A stretch of DNA of 64,000 nucleotides from Oligoflexia bacterium (GTDB lineage: Bacteria; Bdellovibrionota; Bdellovibrionia; Bdellovibrionales; Bdellovibrionaceae), in assembly GCA_016861345.1 (NCBI GenBank), contig BOLD01000001.1:62001-126000 (forward strand), written 5' to 3'. The stretch's first letter is position 1. Each line of letters begins with the position of its first letter. Under the pieces are notes generated by a model. That model did no database searches. It was not told the origin of the DNA and saw only the letters and a program-made list of their open reading frames with translations. The position numbers were made by a program, and so were the translations under genes. This document shows, piece by piece, positions 45,401 to 52,419 of this stretch.

Positions 45401-45950
45401 GAAAGTGTGTCGCCTGAGCTTTTGACTCTGCTTTATATTCTCTCAGTGTTGATGTTTTTTCACGATTTTCATTTCGCGCATGATCAACTGTGTAGAGTCC
45501 AGAAATCCGATAGGCAACGAGCGGAACTGCAAAGTGCCGATCATCCACTTTTTGCGCGGAAGTTAGCTCTTCCATTGGAATTTCATCTCCTGTTCCTACT
45601 TTTGAGATGATCAGGTGAGTATTGGTCAGCTGATAAACAAGTTTATAGGAATGCTTTTCTTTTCCAATAAAAGCGATCTCTTTGGGGAACAAGTCTGAGT
45701 TTGTTTCATATTTGACGTATTGAAAATCTTGAATCTTGCCATTGATTTTTGTCGTCGTTTTTGCAGCTGTATGAAAAACAAGATTTCCATTTTTCTCTGT
45801 TGTTTTCAGATCAAAATACTGATTGTCATAGTCGGCAATTTTATAAAGATCGGTGCCTTCTCCGTACGCAAACTGGGCATCTCGCTTTTTCGTGCAGGCA
45901 GTAAAGACAAAAGTAAACCCAATAAAAAATAATATGATCCAATTTTTCAT
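42444..45950 (-). CDS. Large EcxA-type zinc metalloprotease lipoprotein
   Basis: A 1168-residue lipoprotein (signal about 1-18, lipobox FTAC). The catalytic zinc motif TLIHEIGHNFGLRHNF (HExxHxxGxxH) is near residue 650 and is followed by SVMEYTDF, a Met-turn-like element. Long beta-rich N-terminal and helical C-terminal regions (EcxA/DUF4953-type) flank it. It is probably anchored in the outer membrane and degrades extracellular or prey protein; substrate unknown. The ATG at 45950 has AAGGA 7 bp upstream. Confidence 0.85.
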   Translation of the reverse strand: MKNWIILFFIGFTFVFTACTKKRDAQFAYGEGTDLYKIADYDNQYFDLKTTEKNGNLVFHTAAKTTTKINGKIQDFQYVKYETNSDLFPKEIAFIGKEKHSYKLVYQLTNTHLIISKVGTGDEIPMEELTSAQKVDDRHFAVPLVAYRISGLYTVDHARNENREKTSTLREYKAESKAQATHFRIDKNSKQILTLKSKTNLFHKNYFDGTWYASSVIAKVGDEESEMIGSTVSYDSKQESADKIIFTKSKDKIIGLNARYDDRIKLGDDLDKRNNLAEVIYFPAHWASYKRDTLNGDLNEIEDKNKRWEDRDYVEIDFTKITSLITSSLPGSPTLTDLTVTDDFFMFSLQFQGAKVTFSFLKEKNPKDVSKKYEPKRYFGDDFKYFGYFTTKKKSLNTYEKYRRDDFEKFTFINRFHPQFDEKTGKYRIVFHFTETSAVEPEIVETARAAIRSWGFAFKQAGLENTDIILDETEKVAVGDIRYNSINLIKTLTASSLFGFGPSIADPNTGEIISATTNVHVTSIKSNLVSQLRNYIRHRRGELDPNYPLGKSKLYQAPQMSVIQKATAKTVSKTHAKEETLSHHNCDFNASAGNLTREIESEDNPSCKKLRDYASGTSTDLKEETEALEACAQSILPQKVQATLIHEIGHNFGLRHNFAASADKENYTKKRDSKTGRELHEILARSSSVMEYTDFNEDRLTDVGPYDIEAIRFGYANKIKDDKENVHNLSTTKSIDDNLRQLGITKKYLKFCSDEHVELGMDPLCQRHDTGSSPSDVVESLIAQYNTLFATQNFRYDRAKSPSPKALREYKTAVIFSKLGTIYDQWRVYLTDFIGIDKQNLEVFDDQSYQNALDAMSKDPRFKQVYAEYKPAADRIFQFLLDITFMPSKYCLTQLAGGQYQITELERLTSEIHNRTGIKTISCQDKEVLNQLNSEGKKLMIEVGFYHQHQKRAGEVNTYLQDFMHSRGSDFDTLDSYWDVIGSADDKDAAKSALTSRSSTNFFAIQKQIKPSFMDEPQYRKAFTDRLIERIVHGISLESLTPGSKLENSDNIYFPKWHDELDHIRQTWAYMNLGIKQQGKDLMNTQRSQRWASVQTMDNQIIEDAKEKMKLENGSHIVAMTEQNDITIKLIQRLKWLEKIRIENSDEYRKNQIDYDAQYGLITHILNI

Positions 45951-46130
45951 ACACACATCCTTGTGTTTGAGAAGGAGCAAGGGGAGTGCCAGGAAATAAG
46001 GGAATTGGCATGTTAAATCAAAGAGTTATTCTGTCTCATATTGGGATAATAAGTTTTGAAGGGATCAATTGATAAGGATGGACGCTGATGATTGACAGGT
46101 GACGAGAAAATTGACAGGGGGTGTGGGGGG

Positions 46131-46757
46131 TTACTCAAATAAAGTCATGATGTACCACTGCCCATTTTTCCACTTAAATGTGAGCTTTGGCCGATGGTAT
46201 TCTTCATTCTCAACAATAATACTCACGGTTTTGGTTACTGAATTTCGAGAGGCTGGTTTCCGAATCTTTGTTGGAACTACTTTTTCATAAGTTACTCCTG
46301 CCCAGCCATCGTCGTAGAGATACTCCACCTTGATTTCAATTTCGCTACCCAATTTTGTGAGTTCCTCATCCACTCCGTTTGGTCCGTAGAGATGTTGAAA
46401 GTAATATGACGTTTTCTGATCGAATTCATTTTTGACAGCGTCATAATAGACCATGTGTCTTTTTTCCGAGGCGAGCCCACCTTCGGGATCAATCAGGGTC
46501 AAGATTTTTTTCATATCCTTTTCTTTGATGGCAATGAATAGTTTTGCTGCTGCTTCTTTTAACTTTTCAGTTCGTTTAGTGAGCTCCTCCTGAGTGGGTC
46601 TTTGAAGCCGAGCTTCATAGGCTCTCCGAAGGTCTTTGTCTGGCTTGAGAGGCTCTTTTGAATGGAGGTTAATGGGAAATAGGACAAAGGTCAGAGCCAG
46701 GGCTTGAATGAGCCCAGGTAGAGAAGTCCATTTTCCCATAAAACACTGGTTTTTCAT
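46131..46757 (-). CDS. Exported protein of unknown function
   Basis: A 208-residue protein with an N-terminal hydrophobic segment (about 12-32, LPGLIQALALTFVLFPINLHS), probably a signal peptide, then an alpha/beta domain ending PKLTFKWKNGQWYIMTLFE, which resembles NTF2-like or SnoaL-type exported domains. The ATG at 46757 has GGGAGG 8 bp upstream. No function can be given. About 180 bp without a gene lie before it and 244 bp after it. Confidence 0.7.
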   Translation of the reverse strand: MKNQCFMGKWTSLPGLIQALALTFVLFPINLHSKEPLKPDKDLRRAYEARLQRPTQEELTKRTEKLKEAAAKLFIAIKEKDMKKILTLIDPEGGLASEKRHMVYYDAVKNEFDQKTSYYFQHLYGPNGVDEELTKLGSEIEIKVEYLYDDGWAGVTYEKVVPTKIRKPASRNSVTKTVSIIVENEEYHRPKLTFKWKNGQWYIMTLFE

Positions 46758-47001
46758 GGCAGAGTCCTCCCTACCTACTATTATAAACAACCCAGGTGGA
46801 TTCTTCGGTTACTATAATGAAATCTTTTTTAAACGGCCTAATTTGAGACACTAGAGAGGAGCTTCTAGAGTGGAGATCTATTTTAGATATAAATGTTATT
46901 TATAATAGCAATATGATTTCATGCAAAGCGCCATTCATAGACCAACACACAAGACAAGCATAAGAATAGATCTGGTCCCTTAATTCTGAAACGGAGGACA
47001 C

Positions 47002-47331
47002 ATGAGAACAGAAGTTCATTTTACTCATATGGACAGATCAGAGGCTTTAGAGTCACTGGCACTTGAAAAATTTGAAGGAATTGTTGAAGAGTTTCTTCAC
47101 CGCGATGAAAGCCATGTTCAAATCTGGCTTGTGAACGAGAAATCACACGGTCAAAAAGGTGAGCACCAATTTAAGTGCGAGGTGAGCGTTCGATATCCAC
47201 CAAAGAAAGAAATTTTTGTTAATAAAACCGCAACTGATATGCACGATGCGATCAATATGACTGCAAGTACTTTGATGCAACTTCTTCGTGACGAATCGAA
47301 GAAGGAAATCAAAAAAAAGCACGGCCATTAA
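47002..47331 (+). CDS. hpf: Ribosome hibernation promoting factor (S30AE family)
   Basis: A 109-residue short HPF/RaiA-type protein: EVHFTHMDRSEALESLALEKF at the start and KTATDMHDAINMTASTLMQLL with a basic tail (KKEIKKKHGH) at the end. It binds 30S subunits and stops translation in stationary phase. GGAGG is 5 bp before the ATG. It is followed 2 bp later by the methyltransferase. Confidence 0.85.
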   Translation: MRTEVHFTHMDRSEALESLALEKFEGIVEEFLHRDESHVQIWLVNEKSHGQKGEHQFKCEVSVRYPPKKEIFVNKTATDMHDAINMTASTLMQLLRDESKKEIKKKHGH

Positions 47332-47333
47332 TT

Positions 47334-48068
47334 GTGCCCATGGACCTGGGGAGTATTGAAAAGGGAAATACGCAGATTGGTGTTAATCAAAGTGTGATTT
47401 CCTTCCTGGTTGAAGAGGATAAAAAGGGACGAAGAATTTCGTCCCTTTTTGATTTGCCTTGTGGCCAGGGGGATTTTCTTCGTGCAGTGAAAAGATTTTT
47501 TCCAGGAATCCGTGTTCGTGGTCAGGATCTGTTTGAAATGCCCCATGCGGATATTGCGCAGGATTTTATTCGAGCTGATGCGAAAGACTTCACTCGTATT
47601 CAGGGCGAAAAATTTGATGTCATCACATCGATCAGTGGCGTGATGGTTTTTGATGATATTACGGGACTATTTGAGCGTTGTGGGCGTCATTTGAAGCCAA
47701 ATGGATTATTTATTCTGACGAATGATAACATTCTCACAATTAGAGATCGGTTTTCATTCTTATTTTTTGGGCGTCTTAAAAGATTCAAATTGTTATACTC
47801 TCCGATGGAGGGCAACTGGAACGTGGTATTAATACAGGCCCTGTGGAAGCAGTTTATCTCTCATGGATTCAAAATTGAAAAGATCGAATACACCAGTCTG
47901 CGATTTGAAGATTATCTGCTATTTCCGTTTGCTCTATGTTTGTATCCGATTCAGGCCTTGTATCTGCTGATGGCAAAAGGGGAGATGGATATGCAAACCC
48001 GGTTTGCACTATTTCCACTGAAAAGCTTGATTGCTCGTCATTACATTATCTTTGCTCGCAAGATATAG
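47334..48068 (+). CDS. SAM-dependent methyltransferase
   Basis: A 244-residue class I methyltransferase. Motif I is LFDLPCGQGDFLRAV (about 38-52); a later block FDVITSISGVMVFDDITGL and LKPNGLFILTND follow. The C-terminus has a hydrophobic segment LLFPFALCLYPIQALYLLM. The start is a GTG at 47334 or the ATG at 47340; neither has a clear ribosome site, so translation may be coupled to hpf. A terminator-like hairpin lies inside the coding sequence at 47421-47450. Confidence 0.82.
   Translation: MPMDLGSIEKGNTQIGVNQSVISFLVEEDKKGRRISSLFDLPCGQGDFLRAVKRFFPGIRVRGQDLFEMPHADIAQDFIRADAKDFTRIQGEKFDVITSISGVMVFDDITGLFERCGRHLKPNGLFILTNDNILTIRDRFSFLFFGRLKRFKLLYSPMEGNWNVVLIQALWKQFISHGFKIEKIEYTSLRFEDYLLFPFALCLYPIQALYLLMAKGEMDMQTRFALFPLKSLIARHYIIFARKI
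47421..47450 (+). terminator. Terminator-like hairpin inside the methyltransferase gene
   Basis: A perfect 13-bp stem AAAAAGGGACGAA/TTCGTCCCTTTTT with a 4-nt loop, GC-rich in the centre and ending in five T residues. It stands about 90 bp after the hpf stop, as a hpf terminator would, but within the methyltransferase frame. Confidence 0.55.
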
Positions 48069-48177
48069 AACCGAGATTGGTCGGGGTGATTTCCAGCGAC
48101 CTAAGTAACTGCAATTACTTAATATCGAATACCGCGAGTAGCATGAAGTAGCAAGGTTCTTTGAGTTCACAAGAGCC

Positions 48178-48204
48178 GTCCTGCCTCTATCTAAGAGACA
48201 GGAC
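48178..48204. repeat. Hairpin at the end of the ICE2 integrase gene
   Basis: Arms GTCCTGCCTCT and AGAGACAGGAC pair with one mismatch over the integrase stop codon region. No T-run follows, so terminator function is weak; it may be part of the attachment region. Confidence 0.35.
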
Positions 48205-49284
48205 TTTGGCTCCTACAACCTCATCTGGAAGATCATAGCCAAGTTTCTCGGTAGCCCCCTGAACATCCACACCAGCCTTCCTAAGATAGCCGTTGGTAGT
48301 CTTGATCTGGCTATGGCCTACGATGGCCATAACTCTTGCCAGAGACTCACCACGCGCTAATAGGTTGGTGATAAAGGTTGCTCTGAGGTCGTGAAACTTG
48401 ACGGGCGTAATCCCTATCGCAGCGCAAAATTCTCGGGTGATCCGTGCTTGTTCGCCGTTCTCCCATTCGGGCATCTGCGGTAAGACAAACTCACTCTGAT
48501 TCCCAGACTTGATTTTGAGTTCCTTTAGGAACTTCAAAAGCGCGTTGGAAATCGGAACCACTCGGCTCCTTTGCGTCTTGGTGGGGCCAAACCCATTTTT
48601 GTTCGTCCACTGTTTAGAAACAGAAATAGTCTTTCCATCGAAGTCTATGTCAGTCCATTTAAGAGCGAACAACTCTCCCGATCTCATGCCCGTCATAAGG
48701 GCCATAGCCCAGATGGGATAAAAACGATGATTCGTTTGTTTCGCTTCTTGCAGGAAGATTCCGACTTCCGTTTTGGTTAAAACCTTCTGATCTACCTCCG
48801 GCACATTGACTCGGATTCCCGCGCAGGGATTCCGGTCTAAAATGCCTTCTTCAACGGCCATCTCGAAAATTCGGCGAACCATTTTCAGAATTGTCTTCCG
48901 TGTCCACGGACTGATTTTTGAATCTATGTCCGTAAAAATGGTGTCGTAAACTTTCTGCTTCGTGATCTTGTGCAAATCGAGATTATCCCAATGAGGGTTA
49001 ATCCATTTGCCCATCTGTGCAGTATAGTTGATGACAGTTGAAGGGCGGTGGACGAGCTTCATTCTCTTCAAGCACTCGGAAAGCCACTCAGACCAGCGAA
49101 AAGGCACAGCCTCTTCTTTGAGTTTAGCCAGTTCTCGCTTTAGCTCGAACTCGGCCATCTCCGCTTTTCTAAGGGTATCTAATCCTTTCTTGCGCCGTTG
49201 AACTCGAATCCCTCTGGAATCGAATCCATTGACGTAGATTTCATAGAGTTTCTTTCCATTCTCAATATAGGTGTTGATTGCCAT
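48187..49284 (-). CDS. int: Tyrosine recombinase/integrase of ICE2
   Basis: A 365-residue phage-type integrase. An N-terminal arm-binding domain is followed by a SAM-like core-binding domain (about 75-165) and a catalytic domain with R in TGMRSGE (about 200), HDLR (about 293), GHSQ and the nucleophile Tyr in NGYLRK (about 331). It would insert and excise ICE2. It follows the excisionase gene by a few bases in one transcript. Confidence 0.94.
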   Translation of the reverse strand: MAINTYIENGKKLYEIYVNGFDSRGIRVQRRKKGLDTLRKAEMAEFELKRELAKLKEEAVPFRWSEWLSECLKRMKLVHRPSTVINYTAQMGKWINPHWDNLDLHKITKQKVYDTIFTDIDSKISPWTRKTILKMVRRIFEMAVEEGILDRNPCAGIRVNVPEVDQKVLTKTEVGIFLQEAKQTNHRFYPIWAMALMTGMRSGELFALKWTDIDFDGKTISVSKQWTNKNGFGPTKTQRSRVVPISNALLKFLKELKIKSGNQSEFVLPQMPEWENGEQARITREFCAAIGITPVKFHDLRATFITNLLARGESLARVMAIVGHSQIKTTNGYLRKAGVDVQGATEKLGYDLPDEVVGAKVLSLR

Positions 49285-49285
49285 G

Positions 49286-49513
49286 TCAGGCTCCTTTCTT
49301 TAGGAAAAGAGCCTTGCAATCCTTCAACTTGAACCTGAGTCGTCTTCCGAATTTATACGACTGAATCTGGCCTCGATAGACCATGATCCTTAAAGCGTTT
49401 TCGGTGATCGACAAATATTGAGCTGCTTCTTCTGTTGAAAGCCACTCGCGTTCTATTCGATTTTCAAAGAGCGATGAGCTAGGAAGCTCAAGAACTACAT
49501 TCTTGGAGTTCAT
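49286..49513 (-). CDS. xis: Excisionase / MerR-like HTH protein
   Basis: A 75-residue protein with the excisionase-type winged helix: REWLSTEEAAQYLSITENAL followed by LRIMVYRGQIQSYKFGRRLRF. It probably directs the integrase toward excision. It lies directly upstream of int on the same strand. The 161 bp between it and the antitoxin gene hold divergent promoters and the palindrome at 49619. Confidence 0.8.
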   Translation of the reverse strand: MNSKNVVLELPSSSLFENRIEREWLSTEEAAQYLSITENALRIMVYRGQIQSYKFGRRLRFKLKDCKALFLKKGA

Positions 49514-49618
49514 ACTACTCCTTTACAGGCTGCCCAGCAAGGGCAAATCCTTATAGAAGTCCTGATAAAACTCTCAAATCATTGGAATCATTATATTTAT
49601 GTCGTATAGACAAATGCA

Positions 49619-49639
49619 ATACACTATGATATGGTGTAT
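49619..49639. promoter_or_regulatory. Near-perfect palindrome upstream of the toxin-antitoxin genes
   Basis: Arms ATACACTAT and ATGGTGTAT (one mismatch) flank GAT, 36 bp before the antitoxin start. This is the usual place and form of an RHH-antitoxin operator for autoregulation. Confidence 0.65.
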
Positions 49640-49674
49640 CTATAGCCGTTTAAGCACGGTGAAAGAGGTTTACT

Positions 49675-49980
49675 ATGTCAGTCGCAAGAAAAAGAAAGCC
49701 GCAGGTTTCCTTGAAGAAGGAAAGCACGGTGATGATTCGCACAGCTCCGCAGGATAAAGATCTCATTGAGAAAGCCGCCGATCATTTGGGGCTTACGGTG
49801 AGTTCCTTCATGTTGCAAAACTCAATTCGCGCCGCTCGCAAGGAGTTGTCGGAAGTTGAACGCACAAGCCTAACGGAACGTGATGCTCATGTGTTCTTTG
49901 CTGCTTTGACAAATCCTCCAGCTCCGAACGAAGCACTAAAAAAGGCTTTCAAGGACTACGCGAAGCTGTCCAGAAAGTAA
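49675..49980 (+). CDS. tacA: DUF1778 (TacA-like) antitoxin
   Basis: A 101-residue RHH antitoxin of the DUF1778 family: ESTVMIRTAPQDKDLIEKAADHL gives the DNA-binding strand and first helix, then TVSSFMLQNSIRAARKEL. The C-terminal part (about 75-101) would wrap the toxin. It represses its own promoter with the toxin; see the palindrome upstream. The ATG has AGAGG 6 bp upstream. Confidence 0.88.
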   Translation: MSVARKRKPQVSLKKESTVMIRTAPQDKDLIEKAADHLGLTVSSFMLQNSIRAARKELSEVERTSLTERDAHVFFAALTNPPAPNEALKKAFKDYAKLSRK

Positions 49981-49989
49981 TTTGTCTTT

Positions 49990-50490
49990 GTGAGCAACTT
50001 TGAATTTCACACCCTAGACAAGTCATTTGATCGTGCGCCGTTTGACTGTGGCTCACCTGAGCTAAACGATTTTCTGAAAGCGCGAGCCCGTCAGAACCAA
50101 ACGGCGAATTTCAATAGAACCTTCGTAGCCATTCAGTCAGGCGATAAGGCCAAGCGTGTTCTTGGCTTTTACAGTCTCAGCATGGGCGAGGTGGATTTAT
50201 CTTCGCTTCCTGAAGAAAAACAGAAGAAGCTCCCTAGGCATCCCGTACCAGTCGCCCGAATGGGCCGACTGGCGGTTGATAATTCAATCAAGGGGCAGGG
50301 CTTAGGAAAGCTCCTTTTAGTCGATGCGATGAAGCGGGTTCAATCTGCCTCGACTGATGTTGGCGTTTACGCGCTTCTGGTCGATGCAAAGGATGATTCC
50401 GCAAAAGCCTTCTATAAGAAGTATGGGTTCATCGAACTAACCGATGAACCCATGACCTTGTTTTTACCTTTGGCTTCATTCCCGCAATAA
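49990..50490 (+). CDS. tacT: GNAT (TacT-like) toxin
   Basis: A 166-residue GNAT acetyltransferase. FDCGSPELNDFLKARARQNQ near the N-terminus is typical of TacT toxins, the acetyl-CoA loop is in NSIKGQGLGKLLLVDA (about 96-110) and the C-terminal Tyr motif is FYKKYGF. Family members acetylate aminoacyl-tRNA. The start is GTG, 9 bp after the antitoxin stop. It would stabilise ICE2 by addiction. Confidence 0.88.
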   Translation: MSNFEFHTLDKSFDRAPFDCGSPELNDFLKARARQNQTANFNRTFVAIQSGDKAKRVLGFYSLSMGEVDLSSLPEEKQKKLPRHPVPVARMGRLAVDNSIKGQGLGKLLLVDAMKRVQSASTDVGVYALLVDAKDDSAKAFYKKYGFIELTDEPMTLFLPLASFPQ

Positions 50491-51012
50491 TTAGGCAACG
50501 GAAGGCAAGGAATCAGTCTTTTTAGAAGACTTTTTCTTTTCCTTATCAGCGACACCATAATGAGCGCGGATTGCTTTTCGCAAATCTTCAGGAAGGTCGG
50601 CATCTGTTCGTAGAATGGAGCCGAGCATCTTCTTCTCGTCGAAGTGCGCGACCCTAAGATTTTTTACGTCGGCATCTGAAAAGAACTTACTCACGTTCTG
50701 GAAGATATAGTTGGCAATGTCGGACTTGGTGAACTCTCCGGCATCGAATCCTTCCGCGCATCGGCTTACGGCCGATTCCAACGCCTCGTTGGATTCCTTC
50801 GAGATAACCACGCGAAACACCTCACCCTGGGACGAGTGACTGACTTTGCTGTTCCTCGGATCAAGGCTCTGCGCCGTTTGAGCAGCACCCTTACGGCCCC
50901 TACGATTGAAAACCTGAGCTTCTTCATTTACCACTTCACTTGTTTTGTTCTCCCGACCTTCGATACCACCCAAGGCCGTTTCTCCCTTCTCCCTATTATT
51001 AAAATTATTCAT
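50491..51012 (-). CDS. RHH-like protein, probable relaxosome accessory factor of ICE2
   Basis: A 173-residue protein. The N-terminal 60 residues are polar and probably disordered. The following part (FRVVISKESNEALESAVSRC, then TKSDIANYIFQNV) and the C-terminal DLPEDLRKAIRAHYG align with the ICE1 protein at 7641-8057. The ATG at 51012 has AAAGGA 5 bp upstream. It lies beside the oriT-like repeat, as in ICE1. It converges tail to tail with tacT: its last base is 1 bp from the toxin stop. Confidence 0.6.
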   Translation of the reverse strand: MNNFNNREKGETALGGIEGRENKTSEVVNEEAQVFNRRGRKGAAQTAQSLDPRNSKVSHSSQGEVFRVVISKESNEALESAVSRCAEGFDAGEFTKSDIANYIFQNVSKFFSDADVKNLRVAHFDEKKMLGSILRTDADLPEDLRKAIRAHYGVADKEKKKSSKKTDSLPSVA

Positions 51013-51025
51013 AAAAATCCTTTCA

Positions 51026-51153
51026 GACTTACCCACCGCCGAGATTTATTTTCTGCACCAGCTAGTGACCCCTTCCAACCAATGTACTCGTTGGGTGGGA
51101 GGGGTCACTAGCGATCAGGGGCAGATTTTATAAAGCGAGGCGGTGGGTAAGTC
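51026..51153. other. Candidate oriT of ICE2: long nested inverted repeat
   Basis: Outer perfect 15-bp arms GACTTACCCACCGCC (51026-51040) pair with GGCGGTGGGTAAGTC (51139-51153). Inner perfect 12-bp arms GCTAGTGACCCC (51061-51072) pair with GGGGTCACTAGC (51101-51112). The centre has CCAAC/GTTGG (51075-51079, 51090-51094). The stretch between outer and inner arms is also imperfectly complementary (TTTTCTGCACC versus GGGGCAGATTTTA). The architecture equals that at 8111-8204. Confidence 0.62.
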
Positions 51154-51241
51154 TTTGTTTTGAATTGAATTTCACTCAAATAGTCACTCATGCGAAAACG
51201 CTCTCAACTAGCAAACGATTTGCTAGTGGTGTTGCTAGTGT

Positions 51242-51988
51242 TTAGCCAGCACGTTCACGTTTTTCGTTCATCCATTGCTCGATGGACTCAACTCCACGGC
51301 TCATGTAGATGGGGGCCGTCAGAGGGTTTTTGAGCCACGCTTCCATCTCTCCAAATCCAACGGGCCGCTCCCATGAAGGATAGCTGACTTCCTTCATCGC
51401 ACGAGAAATGCTGTTGAAGATATACTGTTGATTTGCAATGAAGACGACGACCTTAATTTCGTCGGCAGTTGCATAGCTATTCATTACCTTCACATACCGA
51501 TCAAAGGTCTTCTTCGATTGCTCGATCTCAAGAGCCACCGTGCGATACTTCGCGGCCACTGGAAGGTGCAATGTCAGGTCGGGAAATTTAGCGTCCTTGC
51601 CATCCCGTGTGGTTTTCATCCACAGCCAGTTCTTGCGTTTCAGCTCCGCTTCCGTTGTAAAGCCATCCAACACCTTTTCTTGCTCAAGGCTTAAAATGAT
51701 GTTGGCGGCCTTCTCGTCGTGGTCGAATTGACCGAGATGGGGCTTTGTAACAGCCACGATCCCGCGCCGCTCAAGTTCTACCAAAGAGCGATTCCCTAAG
51801 ATCAGAACATCTGGCAGCATCTTGGATTCGTGAGGACGGAAATATCCATCCTCAACGAAGCGATGCCAAATCCGCGAGTTCCGGCTATAGGATCGAGTGG
51901 TAAAAAACCTTTGCCAAAGGGCTTTGCTCAAGAATCCCGTCTTCGCTGCGAAGCTGATCTCTTTCAGTGGAATGTGCTTTAAGCTCAC
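51242..51988 (-). CDS. Replic_Relax-like protein of ICE2; candidate relaxase
   Basis: A 248-residue homologue of 8242-9069. The N-terminal winged-helix-like part (KTGFLSKALWQRFFTTRSYS...RSLVELERRGIV) is followed by FDHDEKAANIIL, FPDLTLH and VALEIEQSKKTFDRYVKVM, giving the H-D, PD and E-x-E...K pattern of the other element. No HUH relaxase is found in ICE2 either. The start overlaps the lipoprotein stop (ATGA). Confidence 0.65.
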   Translation of the reverse strand: MSLKHIPLKEISFAAKTGFLSKALWQRFFTTRSYSRNSRIWHRFVEDGYFRPHESKMLPDVLILGNRSLVELERRGIVAVTKPHLGQFDHDEKAANIILSLEQEKVLDGFTTEAELKRKNWLWMKTTRDGKDAKFPDLTLHLPVAAKYRTVALEIEQSKKTFDRYVKVMNSYATADEIKVVVFIANQQYIFNSISRAMKEVSYPSWERPVGFGEMEAWLKNPLTAPIYMSRGVESIEQWMNEKRERAG

Positions 51989-52419
51989 TGCGCGTTCCAG
52001 CGAGTCGGTTCCGTGATAATGTACTCAAAATGACCCTCGATGTAGCGATTGCCAACCACGCGGCCCTCGATCCATCGGGACTCCACCTGGGCTTCGCGCA
52101 AGGACGGCATGGCTCCCGTTGCTTGACGAGGAGCCGATGCGCGTCCGTTCGCGTAGGCTTTGGCCTCTCGTGTTTTGATTTCATCGTGGAGAGCAGAGCC
52201 AGCAATCAGGCCCGCCATTCCACCAATCGTTGCGCCAACCACCACGTTGCGAGTTCGATATTCCCCCTTTTTTCCAGGGTCGGCGATACCGCCCAGGGCG
52301 GCCCCACCAGTAGCTCCAATCAATCCTCCAAGTCCGGCACTCTTGCCTTGGGTCGCGCATCCGTTAAGGAGTAGCGCGGAAACCAGGGCACACACGATCA
52401 TATACATTTTATGCTGCAT
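51985..52419 (-). CDS. Glycine-zipper lipoprotein in the VirB7 position
   Basis: A 144-residue lipoprotein (MIVCALVSALLLNGC, lipobox LNGC). It has two glycine-zipper segments (GLGGLIGATGGAALGG and VVVGATIGGMAGLIAGSAL) and a tail QVESRW...GHFEYII like that of the ICE1 lipoprotein. The zipper segments are absent from ICE1. I choose the ATG at 52419 because GGAGG lies 5 bp upstream; it lies just inside the traG stop region. Confidence 0.68.
   Translation of the reverse strand: MQHKMYMIVCALVSALLLNGCATQGKSAGLGGLIGATGGAALGGIADPGKKGEYRTRNVVVGATIGGMAGLIAGSALHDEIKTREAKAYANGRASAPRQATGAMPSLREAQVESRWIEGRVVGNRYIEGHFEYIITEPTRWNAQ

Noticed and set aside
48069..48186. tRNA or tmRNA as ICE2 attachment site
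   Set aside because: No cloverleaf can be folded; only short inverted repeats are present.
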